This document shows, in pieces, positions 7,793 to 17,825 of a stretch of 64,000 bases of DNA. A program made the position numbers and the translations under genes. The notes under the pieces were generated by a model that was not told the origin of the DNA, did no database searches, and was given only the letters and a program-made list of their open reading frames with translations. This stretch comes from Bog-473 sp963850095 (GTDB lineage Bacteria > Actinomycetota > Acidimicrobiia > Acidimicrobiales > RAAP-2), in contig CAWKJX010000012.1 of the NCBI GenBank assembly GCA_963850095.1, forward strand, positions 248,001 to 312,000, given 5' to 3'. Positions within the stretch are counted from its first letter, which is position 1. Every line of letters starts with the position of its first letter.

Positions 7793-8587
7793 GTGGCTGC
7801 GTCGACCAGCTGGCAGGCGACGCTGACCCGGGAGATCGGCCCCATCGGGGACGTGCGGCGGCTCGGCGGCGGAGCCTGGTGGGTCGAGGCCGGCGGCCGC
7901 AAGCTGGTGGCGAAAATCGGCCCCGGCGTGCGGGACGAAGCCACCGGCCTCCACGAGCTGGCGGCGGTCCCGGGGTCCCCACCCGTGCCCGAGGTGGTGT
8001 TGGAGGAGGGCGACCTGCTGGTGACGGCCGCGGTCGAGCTGGCGCCCCGCGGTCCGGGCCACGACGAGTCCCTCGGGCGGGCGCTGGCGCGGTTGCACCT
8101 CGCACCGTTCCCCAACTGGGGCGGTGGCTCGTCGTGGATCGGGGCCTGCCGGGTGGACCCGGCCCCGTCCGACCAGGGCGCCGCGTTCTACGGTGGCCGG
8201 CTCCTCGAACTGGCCCGGCGCTGCGGGCTCGACGAGCCCGTGAGCGGGGTCGTCGACCGCCTCGACGAGCTGCTGCCTCCGGAAGGGCCCGCTCTCGTGC
8301 ACGGCGACCTGTGGTGGGGCAACGTCCTGGCGGGCGCGGACGGCCGTTCGTGGCTGATCGACCCCTCCGTCCACGGTGGCCACCCGGAGGAGGACCTGGC
8401 CATGCTCGCCCTCTTCGGCGCCGTCCCGGACCCGCTGTTGGCCGCCTACCGTGAGGTCCGGCCCTTGGCGCAGGGCTGGCAGGAACGGATACCGCTCTTC
8501 CAGCTCTACCCTCTGCTCGTCCACACCGTGCTCTTCGGCGGGGGCTATCGAGCCCAGGCGGAGACGGCGGCCCGCCGATTTGCCTGA
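7793..8587 (+). CDS. fructosamine kinase family protein
   Basis: A 264-residue kinase-fold protein resembling fructosamine-3-kinases, which phosphorylate sugar adducts on protein amines so that they decompose (deglycation). Visible elements are a nucleotide-binding lysine in KLVAKIGPG (Lys41), the catalytic loop HGDLWWGN (170-177), the metal-binding Asp in LIDPSVHGGHPEEDLAM (Asp190) and the C-terminal FQLYPLLVHTVLFGGGY signature. The length is close to that of bacterial homologues. It could act on free ribulosamine or fructosamine compounds. Single gene; the following LLM gene starts 110 bases downstream after a GGTCAC-rich stretch. Confidence 0.85.
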   Translation: MAASTSWQATLTREIGPIGDVRRLGGGAWWVEAGGRKLVAKIGPGVRDEATGLHELAAVPGSPPVPEVVLEEGDLLVTAAVELAPRGPGHDESLGRALARLHLAPFPNWGGGSSWIGACRVDPAPSDQGAAFYGGRLLELARRCGLDEPVSGVVDRLDELLPPEGPALVHGDLWWGNVLAGADGRSWLIDPSVHGGHPEEDLAMLALFGAVPDPLLAAYREVRPLAQGWQERIPLFQLYPLLVHTVLFGGGYRAQAETAARRFA

Positions 8588-8697
8588 CGATGCCGGGTCT
8601 CGGGTAGTACTGCGGGGCGCACGTCGACCGTCACGGTCACGGTCACGGGGTGGGTGCGGCCACGACGTGCGGGGACGGTACGGGGACGGAGGCACAC

Positions 8698-9564
8698 ATG
8701 GGCGTGACCAGAGCGGCTGATGTGCAGTTCGGGCTGCATCTCGGCACGATCAACCCGAAGATCTGGGTCGACGTGGCCGAGGAGGCCGACCGGCTCGGCT
8801 TCGAGTCGGTATGGATCCCCGAGCACGTCGTGGTGCCCCACGGCTCCGAAGGGAGCCCGCACCACGGATCGGAGCACCCACCCATTCCGCCGAGCGTGCC
8901 GATTTACGACGCGTTCGCCTACATGAGCTTCTTCGCCGCCCGCACGGAACGGATCCACTTCGGCACGCACGTCTACAACATCGGGCTCCGCCACCCGTTC
9001 CTCACGGCGCGGGCGGCCACCACGGTGGACGTGCTGTCGGGCGGGCGGCTCGAGCTCGGCATCGGGGCCAGCTGGCTGCGGGCCGAATGGGATGCCATGG
9101 GGCTCGACTTCGACACCCGCGGCGCCCGGGTGGACGAAGCCATCGAGGTCTGCCACCGACTCTGGACCGAGGACGCTGTGGAGTACCACGGCGAGTTCTT
9201 CGACTTCGGGCCGGTGACGTTCGAGCCCAAGCCGGTGCAGGCCTCGGGGCCGGCACTGCAGATAGGTGGTGACGGGCCGGCCGCCTTCCGTCGGGTGGCC
9301 ACGGTCGGCGCCGGGTGGATGCCGATGAACCACACGCTCGAGCAGGTCCCAGCGTCGCTGGCCCGGATCCACGAAATAGCCGAGCGACACGGCCGCACCG
9401 AGCCGGTGCAGGTGACGCTGTTCGGCGACGTCACCAAACCCGAGGACGTGGAGCCGCTGCTGGCGGCCGGCGTCACCCGGATTCTGGTGCGGCCCTGGAC
9501 TCGCACGAGCGACGCCATGGAGAGCATGCGGCGCTTCGCCGACCAGGTGTTGGAGCGACTGTGA
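8698..9564 (+). CDS. LLM-class oxidoreductase, probably F420-dependent
   Basis: A 288-residue luciferase-like TIM-barrel protein with the short architecture typical of F420-dependent enzymes: VQFGLHLGTINPKIWVDVAEEADRLGF as strand/helix 1, VWIPEHVVVP, the TVDVLSGGRLELGIGASW motif (cofactor region) and LQIGGDGPAAFRRVA near the C-terminus. The frame opens at 8650, but ATG 8698 follows GGAGG at proper spacing and fits the family start. Followed after a low-complexity spacer by a sulfotransferase gene on the same strand. Substrate not predictable. Confidence 0.9.
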   Translation: MGVTRAADVQFGLHLGTINPKIWVDVAEEADRLGFESVWIPEHVVVPHGSEGSPHHGSEHPPIPPSVPIYDAFAYMSFFAARTERIHFGTHVYNIGLRHPFLTARAATTVDVLSGGRLELGIGASWLRAEWDAMGLDFDTRGARVDEAIEVCHRLWTEDAVEYHGEFFDFGPVTFEPKPVQASGPALQIGGDGPAAFRRVATVGAGWMPMNHTLEQVPASLARIHEIAERHGRTEPVQVTLFGDVTKPEDVEPLLAAGVTRILVRPWTRTSDAMESMRRFADQVLERL

Positions 9565-9593
9565 TCGGGTGGCGGGTGGCGGGCCTGAGCCGG

Positions 9594-9649
9594 GGGTGCC
9601 GGTGCCGGTGCCGGAGGCGGTGGCAGTGGCGGCAGTGGCGGTGGCGGTG
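9594..9649 (+). repeat. GGTGCC/GGCGGTGGC low-complexity spacer
   Basis: A purine-rich tract built of GGTGCC units grading into GGCGGTGGCAGTGGC-like units, between the LLM stop and the sulfotransferase start. It is translated only if the upstream start at 9569 is used, where it would encode an implausible Val/Ala/Pro run. Confidence 0.55.
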
Positions 9650-10810
9650 AGACCCGACGACCTGATGGCGGCGGCGACGGACGACACCGGGCTCGAGGAC
9701 TTCGGTGACGACTCGTTCCGGGAGGGCCTCGAGCTCCTGGTGCGCTCGCTCGACCGAGAAGCCCGGCTGAACGCGGCCGGTGAGGCGTATCTCTATCCGA
9801 GGTTGGTCAACCACCTGTCCCAGCGTCTCGAGGTGGAGGACTGGTACCGACGGCATCCCGAGATCGAGGAGGTCGAGATCACCCGGCCGCTCTTCGGGGT
9901 GGGCCTGCCCCGCACGGGATCGACCGCCCTCTCCATGCTGCTGGCGCAGGACGGCGAGGTGCGCTACCTGCACCAGTGGGAGTCCACCGCACCCTGTCCC
10001 CCGCCCTCCACCGTGACGGGGCCGGGGACCGACCCACGCCGCGCCGCCACCGCGGAGAGCGTCGGCTCCAAGAGCCACGTGCCGACGGACGACGACGGGC
10101 CGATGGAGTGCCTCGACCTGATGGCGCTCGACTTCCGGACGCACATCTACCTCGCCTTCGCCCAGATACCGACGTACGCCGACTGGCTGCTCGACGCCGA
10201 CCTCACCTCGACCTACCACTACGAGCGCCGGGTGCTCAAGCTCCTGCAGTGGGGTGAGCCGGCACGGCCGTGGTCACTCAAGTCGCCGGCGCACGTGCTC
10301 TTCCTCCCATCGCTCGACGCTGCGTTCGGTGACGCGCGCTTCGTCATGACGCACCGCGACCCGACCGACGTCCTCATGTCCGTGGTCGACGTCTACGCCG
10401 ACATCGCCGGCGTGTTCACCGACCACTTGGACCGGGAGTATTTGGCGCGGCTGAACCTGGAGCACTGGTCGACGGGCATGGAGCGCGCCCTGGCCTTTCG
10501 CGACGACGGCGCCGACGACCGCTTCTACGACATCGATTTCCGCGCCATGCAGGCCGATCCGATCGGCCAGGTGCGGGGTCTCTACGCCTGGCTCGGCCGA
10601 CCGGTGTCCCACCAGTTCGAGTCCGGCATGCGGACGTGGTGGGCTGCCAATGAAAACGAACGTGAGCCATCGGTGCGCGCCGATCCCTCGTCGGTCGGAC
10701 TCGACCTGGACGAGGTCCGGCCGCGCTTTGCCGGGTACGTGGCGCGCGCCGGGGCGTGGACGGCGGCTGCCGGCGGTGGGGATGGGACGGACCATGGGGA
10801 CGGAGGGTGA
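9647..10810 (+). CDS. sulfotransferase family protein
   Basis: A 387-residue PAPS-type sulfotransferase. The 5'-phosphosulfate loop is GLPRTGSTALSMLL, and the 3'-phosphate-binding segment is THRDPTDVLMSVVD; KSPAHVLFLPSLDAAF precedes it as in actinobacterial homologues. The frame extends back to 9569 through the low-complexity tract; GTG 9647 (RPDDLMAAATDDTGL) was chosen because homologous proteins begin close to this segment. The stop TGA 10808-10810 shares a base with the ATG of the next gene (TGATG), so the two are coupled. Acceptor unknown; lipids, steroids or small phenolics are typical. Confidence 0.85.
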   Translation: MRPDDLMAAATDDTGLEDFGDDSFREGLELLVRSLDREARLNAAGEAYLYPRLVNHLSQRLEVEDWYRRHPEIEEVEITRPLFGVGLPRTGSTALSMLLAQDGEVRYLHQWESTAPCPPPSTVTGPGTDPRRAATAESVGSKSHVPTDDDGPMECLDLMALDFRTHIYLAFAQIPTYADWLLDADLTSTYHYERRVLKLLQWGEPARPWSLKSPAHVLFLPSLDAAFGDARFVMTHRDPTDVLMSVVDVYADIAGVFTDHLDREYLARLNLEHWSTGMERALAFRDDGADDRFYDIDFRAMQADPIGQVRGLYAWLGRPVSHQFESGMRTWWAANENEREPSVRADPSSVGLDLDEVRPRFAGYVARAGAWTAAAGGGDGTDHGDGG

Positions 10811-11880
10811 TGAGTATGGGCTTGGACCTGACGGGCGGCATTGCGCGCGAGCGGGAGTACGTGTTCGCCGAGCGGCCCGAGGACCCCGAGATGCGCGACT
10901 CGGCCAGCTTCTGGGTGGTCGACGGCGCGGGCGGCGTGGCGCTGCCCCGGGTGGGGATCGAGGCGGTGGCGGCGAACTGGGAGGCGCACGGGCTGCAGGT
11001 GAACGTCGCCTTTCCCGACGGCCGGGTCTACCGGTTGCGGGCCGACGGGCCGAGCTGGCCACCCGCGGGGCCCGACGGGCGGCCGACCGTGCTCGGAGCG
11101 GGTCCGCTGGCCTTCCGTTGCGTGGAGCCGTTCGACACCTGGACCATGAGCTTCGACGGGCAGGCGGTGCAGACGTCGACGTTCGACCTCATGGAGGGGC
11201 GGCACGACGGGCCGTTGGTGGACGTGGCGTTCGAGGTGGAGGCGGTCATGGCGGCGCCACCGTGGATCCAGGGCTCGCTGGTGGCCGAGGCGGGTGCCGC
11301 GCTGGCGACGTCGATCGAAGGCGGCCTCATGGGCGGCCCGCGCTACGAGCAGCTGTTCCGCGCCGTCGGGACGGTGCGCGTCGGCGGCGAGTCTTCGGAT
11401 CTCAACGGGACCGGGCTGCGCATCCGGCGCCAGGGCGTGCGGCAGCTGGCCGGGTTCTGGGGCCACTGCTGGCAGTCGGCCTTGTTCCCGAGCGGACGTG
11501 CCTTCGGGTACATCGCGTACCCGCCGCGCGACGACGGGGCGGCGACCTTCAACGAGGGCTACGTGTTCGGCGGGGGCGGCGAGCTGGTGGCGGCCCGGGT
11601 GATCTCGGCGCCGTGGCTCACGGAGCTGCAGGCGCTGGGGCAGGACGTCTCGTTCGTCTTCGAGACGGAGGCGGGACGGGTGGAGATTGAGGGCGAGACC
11701 GTGATGGCGACGTTCGACATCCACCACGACGACAAGACGTTCTCGACCGGCGCCCTCAAGGCCGAGATGCCGAGCTTCCCCGCCCTGCAGCAGGCGGGCG
11801 TGCGCTACCGCTGGGACGGGGAGGAGACCTACGGCATGCTGGAGCGGTCGTACCCGCTGGAGAAGATCAGGCGGGGGTGA
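10810..11880 (+). CDS. conserved hypothetical protein, lipocalin/CrtC-like beta-barrel (DUF7064/7065-type)
   Basis: A 356-residue protein with no cofactor motif. It is rich in alternating beta-strand segments and repeated WxM/FDG patterns (DTWTMSFDGQAV, VDVAFEVEAVM, GFWGHCWQSALFPSG, FGYIAYPPRDDG), which recall the tandem lipocalin-like barrels of hydroxyneurosporene-synthase-like and DUF7064/7065 proteins. No signal peptide. It is translationally coupled to the sulfotransferase and may act on or carry the same hydrophobic substrate (inference). ATG 10810 was preferred over 10756 because of the TGATG junction; a further ATG lies at 10816. Confidence 0.7.
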   Translation: MSMGLDLTGGIAREREYVFAERPEDPEMRDSASFWVVDGAGGVALPRVGIEAVAANWEAHGLQVNVAFPDGRVYRLRADGPSWPPAGPDGRPTVLGAGPLAFRCVEPFDTWTMSFDGQAVQTSTFDLMEGRHDGPLVDVAFEVEAVMAAPPWIQGSLVAEAGAALATSIEGGLMGGPRYEQLFRAVGTVRVGGESSDLNGTGLRIRRQGVRQLAGFWGHCWQSALFPSGRAFGYIAYPPRDDGAATFNEGYVFGGGGELVAARVISAPWLTELQALGQDVSFVFETEAGRVEIEGETVMATFDIHHDDKTFSTGALKAEMPSFPALQQAGVRYRWDGEETYGMLERSYPLEKIRRG

Positions 11881-11949
11881 GGACGGGGCCCCCGATGTCG
11901 GCGCCCATTGGGCACGATGAGACGACGCTCTGCGCTGGCCCGCTCCGAT

Positions 11950-13310
11950 TCAGTGACCCGGTACGGCCGTCTCGAGCATGGCAAGGCTGACCGTGTTCGC
12001 CATGACCTGGTACCCGGGCAAGTTGGGGTGCAGGTTGTCCGGGCCGGCGTAGGCGGGGTTGAGGACGGCGGGATCAGACGGGTCGCGCAGAGCGGCATCG
12101 AAGTCGACCACCCCGTCTGCCAGATGCTGGGTCCGGATCCAGGTGTTCACCTGCTCGCGGTACTGCTCACTGTGCGGCGCCAGCAGGGTCCCGTCGATGG
12201 CGGCGTTGGACGCCGGCATGATGGTGCCCAGCCAGATCTTGATGCCGGCCGCGTGGGCCATGGCGATCACCTGCTCGTAGCCAGCGATGAGCTGAGCGGG
12301 GGTCGTCGTGGCTGGAGGAATGCCCAGATCGTTGATGCCCTCGAGCACCAACACGCCTCGTACTCCGGGTACATCCAGGACGTCCTGATGGAAGCGCTGC
12401 ACGCCGCTCGGCCCGAGAAGCAGGGGCTCACCATCTGTGACCATGCGATTGCTGCTGATGCCCTGGTTCACCACCGACAGGGGCGTACCGGCGGCGATCA
12501 GATTTCGCTGGAGGTCGTCCGGATAGCGGCCGTTCTTGTTGGCCACCGCCTGGCTCACCGGAAGGCTGAAGGGATCGGACGCCATGAACCCGTCGGTGAT
12601 CGAGTCCCCGAAGGCCACGATGGTCGCGGTCCTCGTCGTGGCCTCGACGTCAACTCCGTCGACGTACAACCACGCTTGCGTCGGTAGCGGGAAGGCGTTG
12701 TTGTCGCCCACGGCCGTCCGGTCTCCGCTGAGTGGTGGGGCGTACAGGGACGTCTGGTTGGCGTTCCAGTGCTTGGTGGGAAAGTCCTGCCGTCCAGGGA
12801 CGTAGACGCTGATGGCCAGGGGCTCGAACGCCGAGAACGCGAGATGCACCGGGTCGCTCACCACGTCGTCACCGGTCGGCACCGTCACCGAGCGGGCCCC
12901 GTCGAAGGTGACCGGGGTGACGTCCGAAACAGTGGACGCCCCTTCGGCCGACTCCGTGCCGACCGTCATGTCGCCGAACTGCGCCGGTGCCTCCCCGAAG
13001 CGGTCGGACAGGTGGATCCGCAGCACGGTGGCCCCGAGATGCGGCACGACAACCATCCGCAGGGTCTGGTCGTCGAGGACCTCGGGCACGGGCAACCCCG
13101 CGGCGTCGAACGGAGTGAGCGAGTCCGTGGGGCTCGCCGTCCAGCTCGCCACCCAGTGCTCGGCCGTCACCGGTGCCGCCGTGGCCGGCTCCACTGTTGC
13201 CAGCAGGACGAGCGGCAGATGGCCGCCAGCGACGCCACGCTGGAGCGTCGCCTGGTCCGCCGCCCTGCGAGGAGGGCGGCGCGTGCCCGAGTGGACGTCG
13301 TGATCCGCAT
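11950..13310 (-). CDS. secreted SGNH/GDSL hydrolase (frame broken near the start)
   Basis: The main frame encodes a GDSL esterase/lipase: block I with nucleophile Ser is VAFGDSITDGF, Gly/Asn blocks follow (GRYPDDLQRNLIAAG; VLEGINDLGIPP), and the Asp/His pair is in GPDNLHPNLPG. That frame has no start before the signal region. Another frame supplies an ideal start at ATG 13310, MRITTSTRARAALLAG followed by RRTRRRSSVASLAA; adding one base at about 13221 joins this to LPLVLLATVEPATA-AP, a twin-arginine-like signal peptide with an Ala-x-Ala cleavage site. I therefore annotate one exported enzyme of ~453 residues with a one-base deletion, probably a sequencing error in a GGCC run. Confidence 0.8.
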
Positions 13311-13403
13311 CCTGGCTGGGGAACGGTTTCTCCTGAGAGTGCTTGCGGTGACCACCGGGAGTACGCCGTGCTCCTCTCCGGGGCCGTGAGGTACGTTTCG
13401 GCC

Positions 13404-13868
13404 ATGCCGGAACAGTGGCCCCACCTGGAGCTGCGCGACCTCCTGTCCATCGAGGTCCTCGTCCGGCCGGTGGTCGACCTGGGCGGCGGGCGGCGATTCG
13501 TCGCTTTCGACGGCGGCACCTTCGAGGGCGCCCGTGACGAGGTGGCCGGCACCATCCTCGAAGGCGGGGTCGACTGGCAGCGCGTGCAGCCGGACGGGGT
13601 GCTCGACATCGACGCCCACTACACGCTGCTGAGCGATCGGGACGAGGCCATAGAGGTACGCTCCCGCGGCCTGCGCCGGGCGGCGCCCGAGGTGGCCGAG
13701 CGCATCGCCCGGGGTGACCCGGTCGACCCCGACGAGTACTACTTCCGGACCCACGTCCGCTTCTCGACGGCGGCACCCCGGCTCGACCGACTGAACGGCC
13801 TCCTGGCCGTCTCGACGGGTCGGCGGGACCGGTCGGTGGTGCGCCTCGGCGTCTACGAGGTCCTGTGA
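13404..13868 (+). CDS. DUF3237 domain protein
   Basis: A 154-residue single-domain protein of the DUF3237 family: IEVLVRPVVDLGGGRRFVAF, GGTFEGAR, GTILEGGVDWQRVQPDG, LDIDAHYTLLSDRDEAIEV and the C-terminal DPDEYYFRTHVRFST segment are all recognisable. It is a small beta-barrel of unproven function, often next to oxidative catabolic genes. The frame is open from 13173; ATG 13404 matches the usual domain start and length. The stop overlaps the GTG of the following FAD monooxygenase (GTGA), so they are co-translated and probably act in one pathway. Confidence 0.85.
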   Translation: MPEQWPHLELRDLLSIEVLVRPVVDLGGGRRFVAFDGGTFEGARDEVAGTILEGGVDWQRVQPDGVLDIDAHYTLLSDRDEAIEVRSRGLRRAAPEVAERIARGDPVDPDEYYFRTHVRFSTAAPRLDRLNGLLAVSTGRRDRSVVRLGVYEVL

Positions 13869-15141
13869 CGCGTGCCGGTGGCACCGGCGGAGGTCTGCGC
13901 TGTGTCGTCGTCGGGGCCGGCATCGGGGGGTTGGCCAGCGCGCTGAGCCTGCACGAGGCGGGCGCCGAGGTCGAGGTGTTCGACTCGGTGCACGGGATAC
14001 GGGCGCTCGGCGTGGGCATCAACCTCCTCCCGCACGCCGTGCGCGAACTCCATGCCATGGGGCTGCTCGAACGCCTCGACGCCCGTGGCGTGTCACCGAC
14101 ACGGCTGCTCTACTGCACACGCCGGGGGCAGGAAATATGGCAGGAGCCCCGCGGGGTGGCCGCCGGGTACCGGTGGCCCCAGCTCTCCATCCACCGGGGT
14201 GTGCTGCAGGAAGTTCTGCTCGACGCGTTGGTGGAACGGCTCGGGACGGGGGCGCTCCAGCTGCGGCGGCGGCTCGTGCGCATCGACGGACGGCGAGCGG
14301 GCAGGTGGCCGCGGTCTTCGACGACGGGTCGGTGGCGGGGGCCGACCTCGTGGTGGCGGCCGACGGCATCCACAGCGCGGCTCGCCGGCAGCGCTACCCC
14401 GACGAGGGGCCGCCGCGTTGGAACGGAGCCTTGTTGTGGCGCGGCATCGCCGAGATCGACCCAGTACTCGACGGCCGGACCATGGTTTGGGCGGGCCACC
14501 CGGACCAGAAATTCGTCGGGTATCCCATCGCCGACCTGGAGGGCGGGCGGCAGGCCTTCAACTTCGTGGCGGAGCTGCGACGGCCCGACTCCGACCTGGC
14601 CGGGTCCGAGGACTGGAACCGCCGGGGAACGCTGGAGGACTTCCTCCCCCAGTTCGAGCAGTGGCATTTCGGCTGGCTCGACGTGCCGGGCATCATCCGC
14701 GCCGCGCCCGAGACCTATCTCTTCCCGATGGTGGACCGTGACCCGGTGCCCCGCTGGACCTTCGGCCGCTCCACGCTGCTCGGCGACGCTGCGCACCCGA
14801 TGTACCCCATCGGCTCCAACGGCGCGTCGCAGGCCATTCTGGACGCCCGGGTGTTGGCCGGCTGCGTCCGCCGCCACGCCGACGACCTGGGCGAGGCCCT
14901 GGCGCGCTACGAGGAGGCACGCCGGCCGGCGACAGGTGCGATCGTCGAGGCCAACCGCGGTCTCGGGCCGGAGCTGCCCATGCTGCTGGTGGAGCAACGG
15001 GCGCCCGAGGGGTTCGCCGACATCGCCGACGTCATTTCGCCCGAGGAGATCGCCGACGTGACCGAGGGCTACCGCCGGACGGCGGGGTTCTCGCTCGCCG
15101 CACTCGAGCGGGGGACGTCATTGTTCGACGAGCCGTATTGA
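13865..15141 (+). CDS. FAD-dependent monooxygenase (single-base frame break)
   Basis: An aromatic-hydroxylase-type flavoprotein. The N-terminal dinucleotide fold is CVVVGAGIGGLASALSLHEAG, the central GADLVVAADGIHSAAR is the DG motif, and STLLGDAAHPMYPIGSNGAS is the FAD ribityl/GD motif. The first frame holds residues up to RLVRIDG; the rest continues in another frame from SGQVAAVFDDGS. One missing base near 14288 restores a continuous protein of ~425 residues, so this looks like a sequencing indel rather than a pseudogene. The GTG start overlaps the DUF3237 stop. Expected to hydroxylate an aromatic or enolic substrate with NAD(P)H and O2. Confidence 0.8.
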
Positions 15142-15163
15142 GACTGACCGGGAGGCTCACACA

Positions 15164-16868
15164 ATGAGCGACGACATGGACCCGACGACGCCGACGCCGA
15201 CGCCGAGCCGGCGAGCCGCAGCGCCGCCGCCAAGGCCATGGACGCGCTGGCCACCCGCCTGAGCGGCCTCCCCCCCGCCACGACCGACTTCACGTTGACG
15301 ACCGGCGTGCGCATCCCGATGCGCGACGGCGTCGAGCTGGCGGCGGACCTCTACCAGCCGACGTCCGACGTCGTCGGGTCCATTTTGGTGCGGGGGCCGT
15401 ATGGCCGTTCCCTGGCCTTGGCCATGTCCCAGGCGAGGATCTTCGCGGCGCGGGGCTACAACGTCCTCTTCGTGAGCAGCCGCGGCACCTTCGGCTCGGG
15501 CGGAGAGTTCCGGCCCATGGAGACCGAGGTGGACGACGGGCTCGACGTGGTGGCCTGGATGCGCGACCAGCCCTGGTTCACCGGCAGCTTCGCCACTGTC
15601 GGGGGCTCGTACCTGGGGCACACCCAATGGGCCCTCATGACCGACCCGCCCCCCGAGCTGGCGGCGGCTGTCGTGTCCATCGGGCCGCACGACTTCCAGG
15701 AGCACGTCTGGGGTACCGGCGCCTTCCGGCTCGACTTCCTGGGCTGGAGCTACGGCGTTGTGCACCAGGAGGACGGCGGCGGGCTGGGCGGGGCGCTGCG
15801 CACCATCGCGACGCCCCGGCGGATCGGCCCCTACATGGACGCGCTCCCGCTGACCGGGGCGGCGGACACGATCCTGGGTGGGCGGGCACCCTGGTACTCC
15901 GACTGGGTGACACGGCCCGAGGCGACCGACCCCTTCTGGTCGCCCATGCAGCACGCCGCCGCCCTCGAGCGGGTCGAAGTCCCCGTCCTCCTCATCGGCG
16001 GCTGGCAGGACCTCTTCCTGGAGCAGACCGTGCACCAATACGAGCGCCTCCGGGCCCGTGGCGTGGACGTGGCCTTGACGATCGGTGACTGGTCGCACTT
16101 GGCCGTCGGCGCCGGCGGGTTGCGGGTGACGAGCCAGGAGACGCTGGGCTGGCTCGACGAGCATCTGGCCGGACGGGCGACCGCCGGCGCGGGCCGCACC
16201 AGCCCCGTGCACATCTTTCTGTCCGGGTCCGGCCGCGCCGGATGGCGCGACCTGCCCGACTGGCCGCCCAAGACGTCGGAGAACACGCTCTTCCTGCATG
16301 CCGATCGCAGCCTGTCCGAGGACGCGCCGGCCACCACACGGCCGGCGTCGGGGTTCACCTTCGACCCGGCCCACCCCACGCCGACGGTCGGCGGCCCGCT
16401 GCTGGCGTTGCGCTGCTCGGTCGACGACTCGAAGCTGGCCGAGCGCGGCGACGTCCTGACCTTCACCGGCCCGGTCCTGACCGGCGACCTGGACGTCATC
16501 GGCGCCCCGGTCATCCGGCTGGCCCACGCCTCCGACAACCCACACGCAGACCTCTTCGTGCGCATGTCGGAGGTCGACCGCAAGGGCCGCTCGCACAACA
16601 TCACCGAGGGCTACGTCCGCCTCGACCCGGACCGGGCGCCCGGCGACGTCACCGTGACGTTGACGTTGCGCCCCACCGCCCACCGTTTCAAGGCCGGCAC
16701 CCGCGTCCGGGTCCTCGTGGCCGGCGGCTGCCACCCTCAGTTCGCCCGCAACCTGGGCACGGGCGAGAACCCGGGCACCGGCGTGGCCATGCGCCCGGCC
16801 CGGCACACCGTCGGCCACCATCCCGACGCCTGCTCGAGCCTGCTCCTGCTCCGTGGCCGTGGCCGTAA
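15164..16868 (+). CDS. CocE/NonD family hydrolase (two single-base frame breaks)
   Basis: An X-Pro dipeptidyl-peptidase/cocaine-esterase-like hydrolase. The catalytic domain has IPMRDGVELAADLYQP, VSSRGTFGSGGEF, nucleophile elbow GGSYLGHTQWA and His in GDWSHLAVG; the C-terminal jelly-roll domain follows (DLDVIGAPVIRLAHAS; NITEGYVRLDPD). The in-frame start is ATG 15238, but ATG 15164 with a good GGGAGG site joins the same protein if one C is added to the CCC at 15181, giving an acidic leader. At the 3' end the frame stays open to 17277, inside the next gene; one base added near 16850 gives a normal end LLPWPWP with TAA 16866-16868. Both look like homopolymer deletions. Confidence 0.75.
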
Positions 16869-16892
16869 CCCTCGAGCCGTAGTCTCCCGGCC

Positions 16893-17768
16893 ATGGCCCC
16901 CTCTCTCGAGTTCTGGCTCTACCTGCCCCAGATGCGCCTCACCATGGACCAGATGGTCGAGCGCGCCCAGGCCGCCGAGGCCGCCGGCTTCTTGGGCATG
17001 GCCGGCATGGACCACCTGGCCCCGCCTCTCGCCGAGAGCCAGGCCATGTTCGAGCCGATGGTCGCCAACACCTGGGTGGCCGGCCGCACCAGCACCCTCA
17101 ACGTCGGTTCGCTCGTGCTGTGCGACTCGTTCCGCCATCCGGCCATGCTGGCCCGGGAGGCCGTCTCCCTCGACCACGCCTCGAACGGGCGCTTCGAGCT
17201 CGGCCTGGGCTGGGGTTCGGTCGCCTCCGAAATGTCCACCTTCGGCCTGGGCTCACCCGAGGCCACGCAGCGGGTGAGCCGCATGAAGGAGTCGCTCGAG
17301 GTCATGACCGCGCTGTGGACCGGCGAGCCGGTCGACTACGAGGGCGAGCACTTCAGCCTGCACGGGGCCCAGCAACAGCCCACTCCGCTCACCCGCATCC
17401 CCATCGTCATCGGCGGGGCGGGCCGCAAGACGATGGAGCTGGTGGCCGCCTACGCCGACTGGTGGAACGTCCACATCGGCATCCTCGACAAGTTCGACGA
17501 AATGCGGCCCCGGGCCGGCACGGCCCGCTGCTCGCTGCAGGCCCAGGTCGCCTTCATTCAGCCCGGCCAGGACCGCGAGGAGGTGGAGCGGACCGCCCGC
17601 CGTCGCTTCGGCCCCCGCATCGTGGTCGGCACCGCACCGGAGCTGGTCGACCACTTCGGCTCTCTGGCCGAGCGCGACGTCGAGCGGCTCTACGTCTGGT
17701 TCACCGACTTCGCCCCCACCCGCACCGTGGCCGCGTTCGGCGAGACGGTCGTCAGCCAGTTCGACTGA
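16893..17768 (+). CDS. LLM-class flavin/F420-dependent oxidoreductase
   Basis: A 291-residue luciferase-like protein: LEFWLYLPQMRLTMDQMVERAQAAEAAGF, DHLAPPLAESQAMFEP, EAVSLDHASNGRFELGLGWGS (cofactor region) and IPIVIGGAGRKTMELVAAYADWWN are family landmarks. It follows the CocE-type hydrolase by 24 bases and is probably co-transcribed with it and with the DUF3237/FAD-monooxygenase pair. It converges with the P450 gene; the short gap holds a 12-base GC palindrome (17809-17820). Substrate unknown. Confidence 0.9.
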   Translation: MAPSLEFWLYLPQMRLTMDQMVERAQAAEAAGFLGMAGMDHLAPPLAESQAMFEPMVANTWVAGRTSTLNVGSLVLCDSFRHPAMLAREAVSLDHASNGRFELGLGWGSVASEMSTFGLGSPEATQRVSRMKESLEVMTALWTGEPVDYEGEHFSLHGAQQQPTPLTRIPIVIGGAGRKTMELVAAYADWWNVHIGILDKFDEMRPRAGTARCSLQAQVAFIQPGQDREEVERTARRRFGPRIVVGTAPELVDHFGSLAERDVERLYVWFTDFAPTRTVAAFGETVVSQFD

Positions 17769-17825
17769 ACCCTCGTCGCCGAACCCGCCCGACCCACCCC
17801 AGCCGGGGGGCGCCGGCGCCGCCAC

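Noticed and set aside
15238..17277. 679-codon frame extending the CocE hydrolase into the LLM gene
   Set aside because: Family homology stops near 16850, and the extension is the wrong frame of the next gene; a missing base hides the TAA at 16866.
17809..17820. GGCGCCGGCGCC palindrome between the convergent LLM and P450 genes as a terminator
   Set aside because: It has no loop or T-run, and such palindromes are frequent in this base composition.
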